From contig DBMG01000009.1 in assembly GCA_002304785.1 (NCBI GenBank), positions 24,859 to 49,577 on the forward strand: 24,719 nucleotides of DNA, read 5' to 3'. Under the pieces are notes generated by a model. It ran no database searches. It saw only the letters and a program-made list of their open reading frames with translations, and was not told the origin of the DNA. The DNA comes from Candidatus Accumulibacter sp. UBA704. GTDB lineage: Bacteria; Pseudomonadota; Gammaproteobacteria; Burkholderiales; Rhodocyclaceae. Positions 1 to 7,844 of this stretch are shown here, one piece after another. Every line of letters starts with the position of its first letter. Within the stretch, counting starts at the first letter, position 1. The translations under genes were made by a program, and so were the position numbers.

Positions 1-194
1 ACGGTATCCGGTTCGCGACGCTGGGTCACGTGACGCGACGTACCCGGCTTGCGCCGATCGAGTTCGGCCTGGATGTCCGCCTCGCAAAGCTCGAGCCCGG
101 GGGGGCAACCATCGACGACACAGCCGATGGCCGGGCCGTGCGATTCACCAAAGGAAGTGACCGTGAATAAAGTTCCGAATGTATTGCCTGACAT
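1..194 (-). CDS. aroC: Chorismate synthase, N-terminal part (runs off window)
   Basis: Reading the minus strand from the ATG at 194 gives a protein beginning MSGNTFGTLFTVTSFGESHG, followed by a segment with CVVDGCPPGL and LDRRKPGTSRHVTQRREPDT. These are the conserved N-terminal chorismate synthase signatures, including the GESHG and RRKPG motifs. The enzyme converts 5-enolpyruvylshikimate-3-phosphate to chorismate, the last step of the shikimate pathway, in the cytoplasm using reduced FMN. Only about 64 codons are visible; the remainder of this roughly 360-residue family lies left of the window. It is transcribed away from the TetR operon. The identification rests on several family motifs in one uninterrupted frame and is firm; completeness of the gene cannot be judged. 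Confidence 0.96.
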   Translation of the reverse strand, partial: MSGNTFGTLFTVTSFGESHGPAIGCVVDGCPPGLELCEADIQAELDRRKPGTSRHVTQRREPDT

Positions 195-263
195 GATGTT
201 CCGTAGGGCTATAGAATTGGCGGAAAGTCTAGCACGCCCTTACGTCGGACCACGATCCCGCCC

Positions 264-425
264 ATGCGCAACAAGCCAAAACCACCCGCCAAACAACCAT
301 TGCGACCAGGCACACCGCCGGGCGACCAGCCGCTGCCGAATCCGCTGCGCCAGGCTGACACTCGCTGGCAGCGCACGGTGCGCTACGGCTGGGACAAGGG
401 CGGATCGCGCGGCGGACGGAAGTAG
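264..425 (+). CDS. Possible 53-residue basic small protein
   Basis: An ATG at 264 opens a 53-codon frame ending in TAG at 423-425. The product is rich in Pro, Arg, Lys and Gly: it starts MRNKPKPPAKQPLRPGTPPG and ends with YGWDKGGSRGGRK. I do not recognise a family. There is no convincing Shine-Dalgarno sequence before the ATG. It lies between divergent aroC and the TetR operon, a stretch otherwise without a gene. The patterned ends (a proline-rich head and a Trp/Gly/Arg tail) look more protein-like than the other frames here, but a chance frame in GC-rich DNA is quite possible. Confidence 0.3.
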   Translation: MRNKPKPPAKQPLRPGTPPGDQPLPNPLRQADTRWQRTVRYGWDKGGSRGGRK

Positions 426-479
426 CGCCGACTGCTGTCGAGTCGCCCCGCAAAACCCACCGATCCCGGACAAACTGCC

Positions 480-507
480 TTGACTAAGAGCCGATCGGTG
501 CTAGCAT
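480..507 (+). promoter_or_regulatory. Sigma70-type promoter of the TetR/efflux operon
   Basis: TTGACT at 480-485 and TAGCAT at 502-507 are separated by 16 bases, a good match to -35 and -10 boxes. Transcription would start near 513-516, only about 22 bases before the ATG at 537. The operator at 517-532 would then sit right at and after the start point. Confidence 0.6.
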
Positions 508-516
508 TTGTTAATT

Positions 517-532
517 AACTAACCAGTCAGTT
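517..532. promoter_or_regulatory. Probable TetR operator (imperfect palindrome)
   Basis: AACTAACCAGTCAGTT is an imperfect inverted repeat: 12 of 16 positions agree with the reverse complement. It lies immediately downstream of the predicted transcription start and 4 bases before the TetR start codon. Palindromes with AGTCAGTT-like half-sites are common operators of TetR-family autorepressors. Binding by the adjacent regulator is inference. Confidence 0.6.
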
Positions 533-536
533 ATAT

Positions 537-1196
537 ATGCCAACAACGCCCCCCGCTCCGCGCTGGCGCCGGCGCTCGGACGCCCGCCCCCAGGAACTGC
601 TCGACGCAGCACTGGAGACATTCGTCGAACGCGGCTACGCGGCGACCAACATGGATGAAATCGCCCGTCGGGCCGGCGTCAGCAAGGGAACGCTGTATCT
701 GTATTACCCCGGGAAAGCCGAACTGCTCAAGGCCGTGGTCCGCCAATCGCTGCTCGGCAACCTCGCCGAGGCGCAAACGCTGGCCAGTGCACACAGCGGC
801 ACTTTCCGGGAACTGCTCAACTACTTCCTGGGGGAATTCACACGACGAATTTCGCGCACGAACATTTCCGGCATACCCAAGCTGATCCTTGCCGAATCAG
901 GAAACTTCCCGGAAATAGCGCAGTTCTACTTCGATGAGGTGATTCAGCGGGCCAGGAAACTGATCACTGACATCTTGCGCCAAGGCATTGCCTGCGGTGA
1001 GTTCCGCCCGGTCGACCCCGACTACGCCTGGCGGATGATCGTCGCACCTCTGGTCCTCGGCGTTTTATGGAAACACACGTTCCAGCCCTTCGAGCCGGAC
1101 GGGCTGGATTTCGATCGTTATCTGGATTGCCAGCTCGACATGCTGGCGCACGGATTGGTCGCTAGTGAAGTGCCTGTCGGGAGGAACACGCCATGA
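537..1196 (+). CDS. TetR/AcrR-family transcriptional regulator of the efflux operon
   Basis: This 219-residue protein has an N-terminal TetR DNA-binding domain at about residues 15-62. The helix-turn-helix includes MDEIARRAGVSKGTLYLYY, followed by the usual variable ligand-binding and dimerisation helices. The regulator probably represses its own operon, since a palindrome overlaps the predicted transcription start. Its stop codon overlaps the start of the membrane fusion protein gene by four bases (ATGA), indicating translational coupling. In E. coli the ybhGFSR efflux genes adjoin the TetR-family gene cecR (ybiH); the layout here is analogous, but I see little sequence resemblance of the regulator to CecR beyond the HTH. 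No clear Shine-Dalgarno precedes the ATG, and the short predicted leader suggests weak or near-leaderless initiation. The inducing ligand is unknown. Confidence 0.93.
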   Translation: MPTTPPAPRWRRRSDARPQELLDAALETFVERGYAATNMDEIARRAGVSKGTLYLYYPGKAELLKAVVRQSLLGNLAEAQTLASAHSGTFRELLNYFLGEFTRRISRTNISGIPKLILAESGNFPEIAQFYFDEVIQRARKLITDILRQGIACGEFRPVDPDYAWRMIVAPLVLGVLWKHTFQPFEPDGLDFDRYLDCQLDMLAHGLVASEVPVGRNTP

Positions 1197-2230
1197 AGGC
1201 CAGGATCATTCTGCCGATCGTGATTGTCATCGCAGTGGCCGTCGGGGGAGTCGCCTATTTCCGTAACGGCAACGAGCCCACCGCCGACCTGACCCTGCAC
1301 GGAAATGTCGACATCCGTCAGGTCGAACTGGCCTTCAACGCCAACGGACGGATCTCGAGCATCGAGGTGCGGGAAGGCGATACCGTTCGAGCAAACCAGT
1401 TGCTCGCGCGCCTGGACACCGAACGTCTCGCCCTTTCGTTGCGGCAAGCCGAGGCCCAGGCCGCCGCGCAACAACAAGCCGTCAGGCGCCTGGAAGCGGG
1501 GTCGCGCCCCGAGGAGGTCCGGCAGGCCCGGGCGCAACGCGATGCGGCACGCGTGACGATGGACGAAGCAGAAAATTTCTACCGGCGACAGCAGAGCCTC
1601 GTCGAACGCAATTTCATCTCGCAACAGCAAGCCGACAACGCGCGGTTCGCCCTCGACAAGGCCCGCGCCCAATGGCAAGCGGCGAGCGAGTCAGCGCGCC
1701 TGGCCGAACTTGGCCCGCGACAGGAAGACATCGCCGCCGCGCGTGCCACGCTCGCCGCCTATGAAGCTGCGGCCGCACAGCTTCGCCGCGACATCGGCGA
1801 AGGTGAGTTGCGCGCGCCGTCCGATGGCGTTATCGACAAGCGCATCCTCGAAGTCGGCGACATGGCCTCGCCGCAAAAGACCGCCTTCACACTCGCTCTG
1901 ACCGATCCGCTTTGGGTACGCGTGTGGCTGCCCGAAACTTTCCTCGGTCGGATTCCTGTCGGCGCAGGAGCCACCATCCAGACCGACAGCCATCCCGGAA
2001 AGGCCTACCCGGGCTGGATCGGACATGTTTCGCCCAGCGCTGAGTTCACTCCCAAGTCGGTCGAAACCGCGGACATCCGCTCCAGCCTCGTTTACCAGAC
2101 CCGGGTTTACGTCTGCACGGGAGCGAACGAACTGCGCCAAGGCATGCCTGCGACGGTCAGGATCGCACTCGATCAGGCGCCTCCGGGACAGGACGACAAA
2201 CCATGCCGGGGCGACTCGCCGGCTCGTTGA
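1193..2230 (+). CDS. ybhG: HlyD/YbhG-type membrane fusion protein of an ABC efflux pump
   Basis: This 345-residue periplasmic adaptor has one N-terminal membrane anchor (about residues 4-23), then a lipoyl-like half-domain (NANGRISSIEVREGDTV), a long Ala/Gln/Arg-rich coiled-coil hairpin at about 75-200, the second lipoyl half (ELRAPSDGVIDKR) and a beta-barrel region with LWVRVWLPE. The order and length match the YbhG/HlyD_D23 family, which links inner-membrane ABC transporters to an outer-membrane channel. The start overlaps the TetR stop by four bases. The next gene, a YbhF-type ATPase, begins inside the 3' end of this one. No outer-membrane TolC-like gene is present in the window, so a channel encoded elsewhere is assumed. 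The symbol is assigned by architecture and synteny with E. coli. Confidence 0.92.
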   Translation: MKARIILPIVIVIAVAVGGVAYFRNGNEPTADLTLHGNVDIRQVELAFNANGRISSIEVREGDTVRANQLLARLDTERLALSLRQAEAQAAAQQQAVRRLEAGSRPEEVRQARAQRDAARVTMDEAENFYRRQQSLVERNFISQQQADNARFALDKARAQWQAASESARLAELGPRQEDIAAARATLAAYEAAAAQLRRDIGEGELRAPSDGVIDKRILEVGDMASPQKTAFTLALTDPLWVRVWLPETFLGRIPVGAGATIQTDSHPGKAYPGWIGHVSPSAEFTPKSVETADIRSSLVYQTRVYVCTGANELRQGMPATVRIALDQAPPGQDDKPCRGDSPAR

Positions 2231-3987
2231 ACATGCCTGACTCGGAGCCACCGATTCTCGTCGTCGACCGCCTGACGAAATCATTCGCTGCGGGCAAGCA
2301 ACGCATACAAGCGTTGGACGACGTGAGCTTTGCCGTCGCCCCCGGCGTCATTACCGGACTCATCGGACCGGACGGCGCCGGCAAGACCACGCTGATGCGT
2401 CTCGCCGCCGGCCTGCTGGTTCCGGATTGCGGCACGGTCACCGCACTCGGCCTGGACGCCACCCGGAATTCGCTCGCAGTGCAGGCCGCCCTCGGGTACA
2501 TGCCCCAGCGCTTCGGCCTCTACGAGGATCTGACCGCGCAGGAAAACCTCGATCTCTACGCCGACCTGCAGGGCGTTCCAAAGGAAAGCAGAAAGGATCG
2601 TTACGCTGAACTGATGCACATGACCGGCCTGCAGCCCTTCGTCGACCGGCTGGCCGGCCGCATGTCCGGCGGCATGAAACAGAAACTCGGCCTGGCGTGC
2701 ACACTGGTCCGCCCGCCACGCCTGCTGCTGCTCGACGAACCGACGGTCGGCGTCGACCCGGTATCGCGACGCGAGCTTTGGGCTATCGTCAATCGCTTGG
2801 TGGCCGAATCGGGCATGAGCCTGCTCCTGTCCACCGCCTATCTCGACGAAGCCGAGCGCTGCCAGGACGTCATCCTGCTGCATGAAGGCAAGGTGCTCGA
2901 CCGGGGACCGCCGGCGCGAATGAGCGCGCGCATGGACGGGCGCGCGTGGTCCGTGCTCGCCCCCACACGGTCTCTCCGGGCCTTGCAAATGACGCTGACG
3001 GGTACCCCCGGCGTCGTCGACGCCCTGGTGCAGGGCGAGCAAGTGCGCATCGTGACGACCGCCAGCGGCTTTCCGGAAGACCTCGCCTGCCGGCCGGAGA
3101 TGGCCGGGAATACAATAACTCCGGTAGCGCCACGCTTCGAGGATGTCTTCGTCGACATGCTGAGAAGCCGGACGGAAAACCCGCAACATCCGCGCCTCCG
3201 TCCGACAGCTCGCATCGAAGGTGACCACGCGCCGCGCGACGAGGCCCCGGTTGTTATCAAGGTGAACGAACTGGTACGGAAATTCGGTGACTTCCGGGCC
3301 GTCGACGGAGTCAGCTTCGACGTCCGGCGAGGCGAGATCTTCGGCCTCCTCGGCGCCAACGGCGCGGGCAAATCGACGACATTCCGCATGCTCTGCGGCC
3401 TGCTTCCCGCCAGCAGCGGGCATCTGGAAATCGCCGGCCACGACCTCCGCCACGCCGCCGCGACAGCACGCGAGCGCATCGGCTACATGTCGCAGAAATT
3501 CTCCCAGTACACCAACCTGAGCGTAGGGCAAAACCTCGACTTCTTCGCCAGTGCCTACGGCCTCGCGGGGAAGCGCCATCGTGAGCAGCTGGAATGGGCG
3601 GAGGAGGAATTCGACCTCGGCCGCTACCGCAATCAGCTTGCCGGCGATCTGCCGCTCGGCTACAAGCAGCGGCTGGCGATGGCGTGCGCACTGATGCACG
3701 GTCCGGATATCCTTTTTCTCGATGAACCGACGTCGGGGGTCGATCCCTTGGCCAGGCGCGAGTTCTGGCAACGCATAAATGCCCTCGCGCTGGCCGGCGT
3801 TACCGTCCTGGTGACGACTCACTTCATGGAAGAAGCCGAATACTGCGACCGCCTGGTGATCATGGCCGCGGGCCGCATCCTGAACATGGGCGACCCGGCG
3901 ACAATCAAGGCAGCAGCCCGCAGCCCGGAACATCCTCAGCCGAGCATGGAGGATGCGTTCATCAAGCTGGTGGAGAACGCCCCTTGA
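2203..3987 (+). CDS. ybhF: YbhF-type ABC transporter ATP-binding protein with two fused ATPase domains
   Basis: The 594-residue protein carries two ABC ATPase domains in tandem. Domain 1 has Walker A GPDGAGKTT near residue 55, signature MSGGMKQKL near 154 and Walker B LLLLDEPTVGVDP near 175. Domain 2 has Walker A GANGAGKST near 384, signature LPLGYKQRL and Walker B ILFLDEPTSGVDP near 505. The LPLG form replaces canonical LSGG; it also occurs in E. coli YbhF, so it is a family trait rather than decay. The two domains should power export through the two permeases encoded next. The ATG at 2203 has AGGA nine bases upstream and overlaps the fusion protein gene by 28 bases; an in-frame ATG at 2233, just past that gene's stop, is an alternative start. 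Confidence 0.95.
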   Translation: MPGRLAGSLNMPDSEPPILVVDRLTKSFAAGKQRIQALDDVSFAVAPGVITGLIGPDGAGKTTLMRLAAGLLVPDCGTVTALGLDATRNSLAVQAALGYMPQRFGLYEDLTAQENLDLYADLQGVPKESRKDRYAELMHMTGLQPFVDRLAGRMSGGMKQKLGLACTLVRPPRLLLLDEPTVGVDPVSRRELWAIVNRLVAESGMSLLLSTAYLDEAERCQDVILLHEGKVLDRGPPARMSARMDGRAWSVLAPTRSLRALQMTLTGTPGVVDALVQGEQVRIVTTASGFPEDLACRPEMAGNTITPVAPRFEDVFVDMLRSRTENPQHPRLRPTARIEGDHAPRDEAPVVIKVNELVRKFGDFRAVDGVSFDVRRGEIFGLLGANGAGKSTTFRMLCGLLPASSGHLEIAGHDLRHAAATARERIGYMSQKFSQYTNLSVGQNLDFFASAYGLAGKRHREQLEWAEEEFDLGRYRNQLAGDLPLGYKQRLAMACALMHGPDILFLDEPTSGVDPLARREFWQRINALALAGVTVLVTTHFMEEAEYCDRLVIMAAGRILNMGDPATIKAAARSPEHPQPSMEDAFIKLVENAP

Positions 3988-5129
3988 TCCTCCAGACCAA
4001 ACCATTCCGCAAGAACGGCTCCATGCGCCTGAGAGCCTTGGTGCGCAAGGAATTCCTGCAGATCGTGCGCGACCCGAGCAGCATCGCCATCGCCTTCCTG
4101 ATGCCGCTGTTCCTGTTGCTGCTGTTCGGTCACGGCGTATCGCTGGATGCCGACCACGTTCCGATCGCCTTCGTCGCCGAGCAGCCTTCGGCGGACACCC
4201 GCGATTTCGAAGCGAGCCTGCTCGGCAGCCATTACTTCTCGGTGGTTCACCACGGCTCCATGCCGGAAGCCGAGCAGGCCTTGCGCGAAGGCACCGTGAA
4301 CGCCGTCGTGCGCCTGCGTGCCAACTTCGGCGAGCGTCTGCGTCGCCCGGACGGCGCGCCGATCCAGGCCATCGTCAACGGCGTCGACGCCAATACGGCG
4401 CGCCTGACGCTGGGTTATCTCGAAGGCGCCTGGGGCAACTGGCTGACACGGCGCGCTGCCAGCAACGATAAGCAGCTGAATACGCCGGTCATAATGGAGC
4501 AGCGCATCTGGTTCAACAGCGAATTGAAGAGCCGGAACTTCCTGGTCCCCGGACTGGTGGCGATCATCATGACGCTGATCGGCGCCCTGCTCACCGCGCT
4601 GGTCATGGCCCGCGAGTGGGAACGCGGCACGCTCGAGGCACTGCTGGTGACACCGGCAACCATGACCGAAATCCTTCTGGGGAAGATCATCGCCTATTTC
4701 GTCCTCGGAACGGGGGGCATGCTGATGACCGTCGGATTGGCCGTGTGGCTGTTCGGCGTCCCGCTGCGCGGCTCGTTCTGGCTGCTGTGGGCTTGCGCTT
4801 CGTTGTTCCTGCTCGCTGCGCTGGGCATGGGCCTGACCATCTCGACGCTGGCGCGCAACCAGTTCGTCGCTGGCCAGATCGCCATCGTCGGTACATTCCT
4901 GCCGGCCTTTCTGCTCTCGGGCTTCATCTTCGACATCGAAAGCATGCCAGCCGCGGTACAGGCCATCACCCATGTGGTCGTCGCGCGTTATTTCGTCTCG
5001 ATCGTGCAGACGCTGTTCCTGGCCGGCGACGTGTGGGCGGTGGTGCTACCCAACGCGCTGGCGCTGCTGCTGATGGCAGTCCTCTTCCTTGGCGTCACCT
5101 GGCGCAAGTCGAGAAAGCGGCTGGAATGA
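3984..5129 (+). CDS. ybhS: YbhS-type ABC-2 permease
   Basis: This protein of about 381 residues has an N-terminal segment VRKEFLQIVRDPSSIAIAF leading into the first membrane helix, then a large extracytoplasmic region (about 50-170), then five hydrophobic helices. The ABC-2 motif AREWERGTLEALLVTPAT is present, and the protein ends in a basic tail. Sequence and topology match E. coli YbhS closely along the length. The TTG at 3984 overlaps the ATPase stop (TTGA) and has GGAG eight bases upstream, favouring a TTG start. An ATG at 4023 would remove 13 residues and still leave an intact first helix. It would form a heteromeric channel with the following YbhR-type permease. Confidence 0.93.
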   Translation: MILQTKPFRKNGSMRLRALVRKEFLQIVRDPSSIAIAFLMPLFLLLLFGHGVSLDADHVPIAFVAEQPSADTRDFEASLLGSHYFSVVHHGSMPEAEQALREGTVNAVVRLRANFGERLRRPDGAPIQAIVNGVDANTARLTLGYLEGAWGNWLTRRAASNDKQLNTPVIMEQRIWFNSELKSRNFLVPGLVAIIMTLIGALLTALVMAREWERGTLEALLVTPATMTEILLGKIIAYFVLGTGGMLMTVGLAVWLFGVPLRGSFWLLWACASLFLLAALGMGLTISTLARNQFVAGQIAIVGTFLPAFLLSGFIFDIESMPAAVQAITHVVVARYFVSIVQTLFLAGDVWAVVLPNALALLLMAVLFLGVTWRKSRKRLE

Positions 5130-5142
5130 AGGAAAGATGCCC

Positions 5143-6276
5143 ATGCTGACCCCTGCCCTGACCCGGATCATCGCCCTCATCGTCAAGGAATTCCTGGCAC
5201 TGCTCAAGGATCCGAAAAGCCGCTCGGTGCTGATCGGACCACCGTTCATCCAGCTGATCGTCTTCGGCTACGCCGCGACCTTTGAACTGAAGGACATCCC
5301 CTACGCCGTCTACAACGAAGACCGCGGCGCGATCTCGCGCACCCTGGAGGCGGCGTTCGCCGGCGCCCCCACGTTTCGCCGGGTGGCGACGCTCTCGTCC
5401 GAAGAGGAAATGGCGCCCTTGATCGACAGCCGCAAGGTCTTGCTGGTCATCCACATCGGCCAGCGTTTTTCCGACCACCTGCTGTCAGGCGGAAACAGTC
5501 CGGTCGAAGCCCCCATGCAGGTCATCATCGACGGTCGAAATTCCAATACGGCAATGGTGGCCATGAACTACGTGCGCAGCATCGTCGACCAGTTCAACCG
5601 GCAATGGATGCGCGAGCGCGGCCAGGCGGGCATGCCGGCCTACCTGGAATCGCGCGCCTGGTTCAACCCGAATCTCGAAAGCCGGTGGTTCTTCGTTCCC
5701 GGCATCATCGGCATGCTGGCGTTGATCACCACCATCCTCGTCACAGCAATGACCGTGGCGCGTGAACGCGAACAGGGCACGTTCGACCAGTTGCTGGTAA
5801 CTCCGCTGAGGCCCGCTGAAATACTCCTCGGCAAGACCCTGCCGGGGTTTCTGATCGGAATGGTGCAAGGCACCGTGATCCTGCTCATTGTCACGCTGTG
5901 GTTCAAGGTGCCGCTGCTCGGCAGTCTGCCCGCGCTGTACTGCGGCCTGGCGCTCTTTCTGCTTTCCGGTGTCGGCGTCGGGCTGCTGATCTCCTCACTG
6001 GCGGTCACTCAGCAGCAGGGGCTCCTCGGCGCTTTCCTGTTCGTGGTACCGGCCATCACTCTTTCCGGCTTCGCCACGCCGATCGCCAACATGCCGCCGA
6101 TCGTCCAGGCGATTACCCGGATCGACCCGCTGCGCTACTTCATGGTCATCCTGCGCAAGGTCTTCCTGGAAGGGGCAGGCTTCGACGTGCTGGCCCACCA
6201 GTTCTGGCCGATGGCGCTGATCGGAACAACCGCGCTGGCGCTGGCCAGCTGGCTGTTCCGGCACCGCATGTATTGA
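5143..6276 (+). CDS. ybhR: YbhR-type ABC-2 permease
   Basis: This 377-residue protein is a second ABC-2 permease: N-terminal IVKEFLALLKDPKSRSVL before helix 1, a long external domain with IIDGRNSNTAMVAMNYVRSI, the ABC-2 motif AREREQGTFDQLLVTPLRP, then several membrane helices ending near a basic C-terminus. It matches E. coli YbhR (368 residues) in length and motifs. The ATG at 5143 has AAGGA nine bases upstream and fits best; ATGs at 5137 and 5089 are in frame but badly spaced or deep inside the upstream gene. It closes the TetR-HlyD-ATPase-permease-permease operon. In E. coli this pump is linked to resistance to some antibiotics and to sodium and proton homeostasis; the substrate here is unknown. 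Confidence 0.93.
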   Translation: MLTPALTRIIALIVKEFLALLKDPKSRSVLIGPPFIQLIVFGYAATFELKDIPYAVYNEDRGAISRTLEAAFAGAPTFRRVATLSSEEEMAPLIDSRKVLLVIHIGQRFSDHLLSGGNSPVEAPMQVIIDGRNSNTAMVAMNYVRSIVDQFNRQWMRERGQAGMPAYLESRAWFNPNLESRWFFVPGIIGMLALITTILVTAMTVAREREQGTFDQLLVTPLRPAEILLGKTLPGFLIGMVQGTVILLIVTLWFKVPLLGSLPALYCGLALFLLSGVGVGLLISSLAVTQQQGLLGAFLFVVPAITLSGFATPIANMPPIVQAITRIDPLRYFMVILRKVFLEGAGFDVLAHQFWPMALIGTTALALASWLFRHRMY

Positions 6277-6284
6277 GCAAGTGC

Positions 6285-6311
6285 TCCGGCCGCCGACAGG
6301 GTGCGGCCGGA
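6285..6311. terminator. Hairpin between convergent ybhR and htrA
   Basis: TCCGGCCGC (6285-6293) pairs perfectly with GCGGCCGGA (6303-6311) around a nine-base loop. It lies between the convergent 3' ends of the efflux operon and htrA, a fitting place for a bidirectional terminator. Neither side has a T tract, so intrinsic termination is uncertain. Confidence 0.4.
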
Positions 6312-6321
6312 ATGACAGAAA

Positions 6322-7761
6322 TCAACCAAGATCGATCGGCACGAACAGTTTGGCGTCGCGCCGCTGGATGAGCAGGGCGACGCGCTTGGATGCCTTGGCT
6401 ACCAGGGCACGCAACTGGTCAACGGTGGTCACGGCTTCACCATTGACCGAGAGCACCACGTCGCCCGGGCGAATCCCAGCCCGGGCCGCCGCTCCGGATA
6501 CGTTCTCCACCAACAGGCCGCCCTTGCCGTCGAGTTGACGGCGCTCTTCCGCGGTGAGCGCGCGTAGAGCCAAGCCCAGCTTGCCCTGCGCAGTTTCCTT
6601 GCTCTCCGTGCTGGCGACCTTTTCCTCCTTCACTCCGCCGACCTTGACCGAAATCTCGCGCATGCTGCCTTTTCGCCAGATCTGCAGCTTGGCCGTTTCG
6701 CCAGGACGGATGGCAGCCACCAGCGGCGGCAGTTCGTTCGATGACAGGATCTCCTTGCCGTTCAGGGACATGATCACGTCACCGGGTTCAAGACCGGCCT
6801 TGGCCGCCGGACTGTCGTTCTCGACCGAACTGATCAGAGCCCCGGCCGGTTTGCTCAGCCCGAAGGACTCGGCCAGCGACTGATTGACTTCCTGGATCGA
6901 AACTCCGATCCGGCCGCGTTGCACCTTGCCGTGCTTGACGATCTGGTCCTGCACAGAAATGGCCACGTCGATCGGAATGGCAAAGGACAGCCCCTGGTAA
7001 CCACCGGTACGACTGTAAATCTGCGAGTTGATGCCGATCACTTCGCCGGCCATGTTGAACAGCGGACCGCCTGAATTGCCCGGATTCACCGCCACGTCGG
7101 TCTGAATGAACGGAACGTAGTTGTCATCTGGCAGCGAACGCGACACGGCCGACACAATCCCAGCACTGGCGCTACTCTCAAAGCCATAGGGAGAACCGAT
7201 CGCCAGCACCCACTCGCCGACGCGCAGGTTGGCCGAACTGCCGATCTTGACCGTTGGCAGATTGCGCGCCTCGATACGCAGCACGGCCACGTCGGTGGCC
7301 TTGTCGGCACCCAGCACCTTGGCCTTGAATTCACGCTTGTCGTTGAGGCGGACGATCACCTCGTCCGCGCCATCGATGACGTGCGCGTTGGTCAGGATAA
7401 GGCCGTCCTCGCGCAAGATGAACCCCGAGCCCTGGCCGCGGATCTGCCGCTCGCCGCGCTGCTGCGGGATGCGGAAATGGCGGAAGAACTCGTAGAACGG
7501 ATCGTTAGGATCGAGTCCCGGGAAATCCGCCCCGTCTGACCCCTTGACCTTGCCCGACATGCTGATATTGACGACGGCCTGGCCGTTGCGGGCAACAATC
7601 GCGCTCATGTCGGGGAGTGCCAAAGCGGGGCTTGAGGACGAAGGATTGGCTTGGGCATGTGCCAGCCAGGGCGACGAACCGAAGACCGTCGAATAGGCAC
7701 CGGACAACGCCGCCGTTAACAGGGCAACGATCACACCCTTTTTCAATAGCTGCAGTCTCAT
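6322..7761 (-). CDS. Periplasmic HtrA/DegP-family serine protease
   Basis: Read from the ATG at 7761 the protein has 479 residues. A signal peptide of about 36 residues ends near AHA, followed by a trypsin-like protease domain with the catalytic triad H127 (TNAHV), D157 (TDVAVL) and S230 (GNSGGPL), and then two PDZ domains at about 275-370 and 385-479. This is the DegP/DegQ/MucD architecture: protease and chaperone for misfolded envelope proteins. The start was chosen because AAGGAG sits seven bases before this ATG; the upstream in-frame ATGs at 7779 and 7767 precede or abut that site. It follows a QseBC-like two-component system on the same strand, 78 bases after the kinase stop, with a putative regulator box between them. 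This suggests envelope-stress control. Confidence 0.95.
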   Translation of the reverse strand: MRLQLLKKGVIVALLTAALSGAYSTVFGSSPWLAHAQANPSSSSPALALPDMSAIVARNGQAVVNISMSGKVKGSDGADFPGLDPNDPFYEFFRHFRIPQQRGERQIRGQGSGFILREDGLILTNAHVIDGADEVIVRLNDKREFKAKVLGADKATDVAVLRIEARNLPTVKIGSSANLRVGEWVLAIGSPYGFESSASAGIVSAVSRSLPDDNYVPFIQTDVAVNPGNSGGPLFNMAGEVIGINSQIYSRTGGYQGLSFAIPIDVAISVQDQIVKHGKVQRGRIGVSIQEVNQSLAESFGLSKPAGALISSVENDSPAAKAGLEPGDVIMSLNGKEILSSNELPPLVAAIRPGETAKLQIWRKGSMREISVKVGGVKEEKVASTESKETAQGKLGLALRALTAEERRQLDGKGGLLVENVSGAAARAGIRPGDVVLSVNGEAVTTVDQLRALVAKASKRVALLIQRRDAKLFVPIDLG

Positions 7762-7827
7762 CGTCATTCTCCTTTCCATTCGGGCAAAGAAACCACTTTG
7801 CGATGGATGAAGCGTACAACCTGAAGA

Positions 7828-7844
7828 CTTAAAAACAACTTAAG
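7828..7844. promoter_or_regulatory. PmrA/QseB-type direct-repeat box upstream of htrA
   Basis: CTTAAA-N5-CTTAAG on the plus strand (CTTAAG-N5-TTTAAG read toward htrA) matches the direct-repeat pattern YTTAAK-N5-YTTAAK known for PmrA/QseB-family regulators. It lies 67 bases before the htrA ATG and overlaps the stop codon of the sensor kinase. Binding by the neighbouring QseB-like regulator is inferred from this match. Confidence 0.55.

Noticed and set aside
49..483. Plus-strand open frame of 144 codons at the left end
   Set aside because: It lies antisense to the clear aroC start and has Arg/Ser/Ala-rich composition with no family motif.
2281..4005. Minus-strand open frame of 574 codons opposite the ABC ATPase gene
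   Set aside because: It is antisense to a gene with all ATPase motifs; its composition is typical of reverse-frame translation in GC-rich DNA.
3936..4973. Minus-strand open frame of 345 codons opposite the first permease
   Set aside because: Gln/His/Asp-rich shadow of a well-supported YbhS-type gene.
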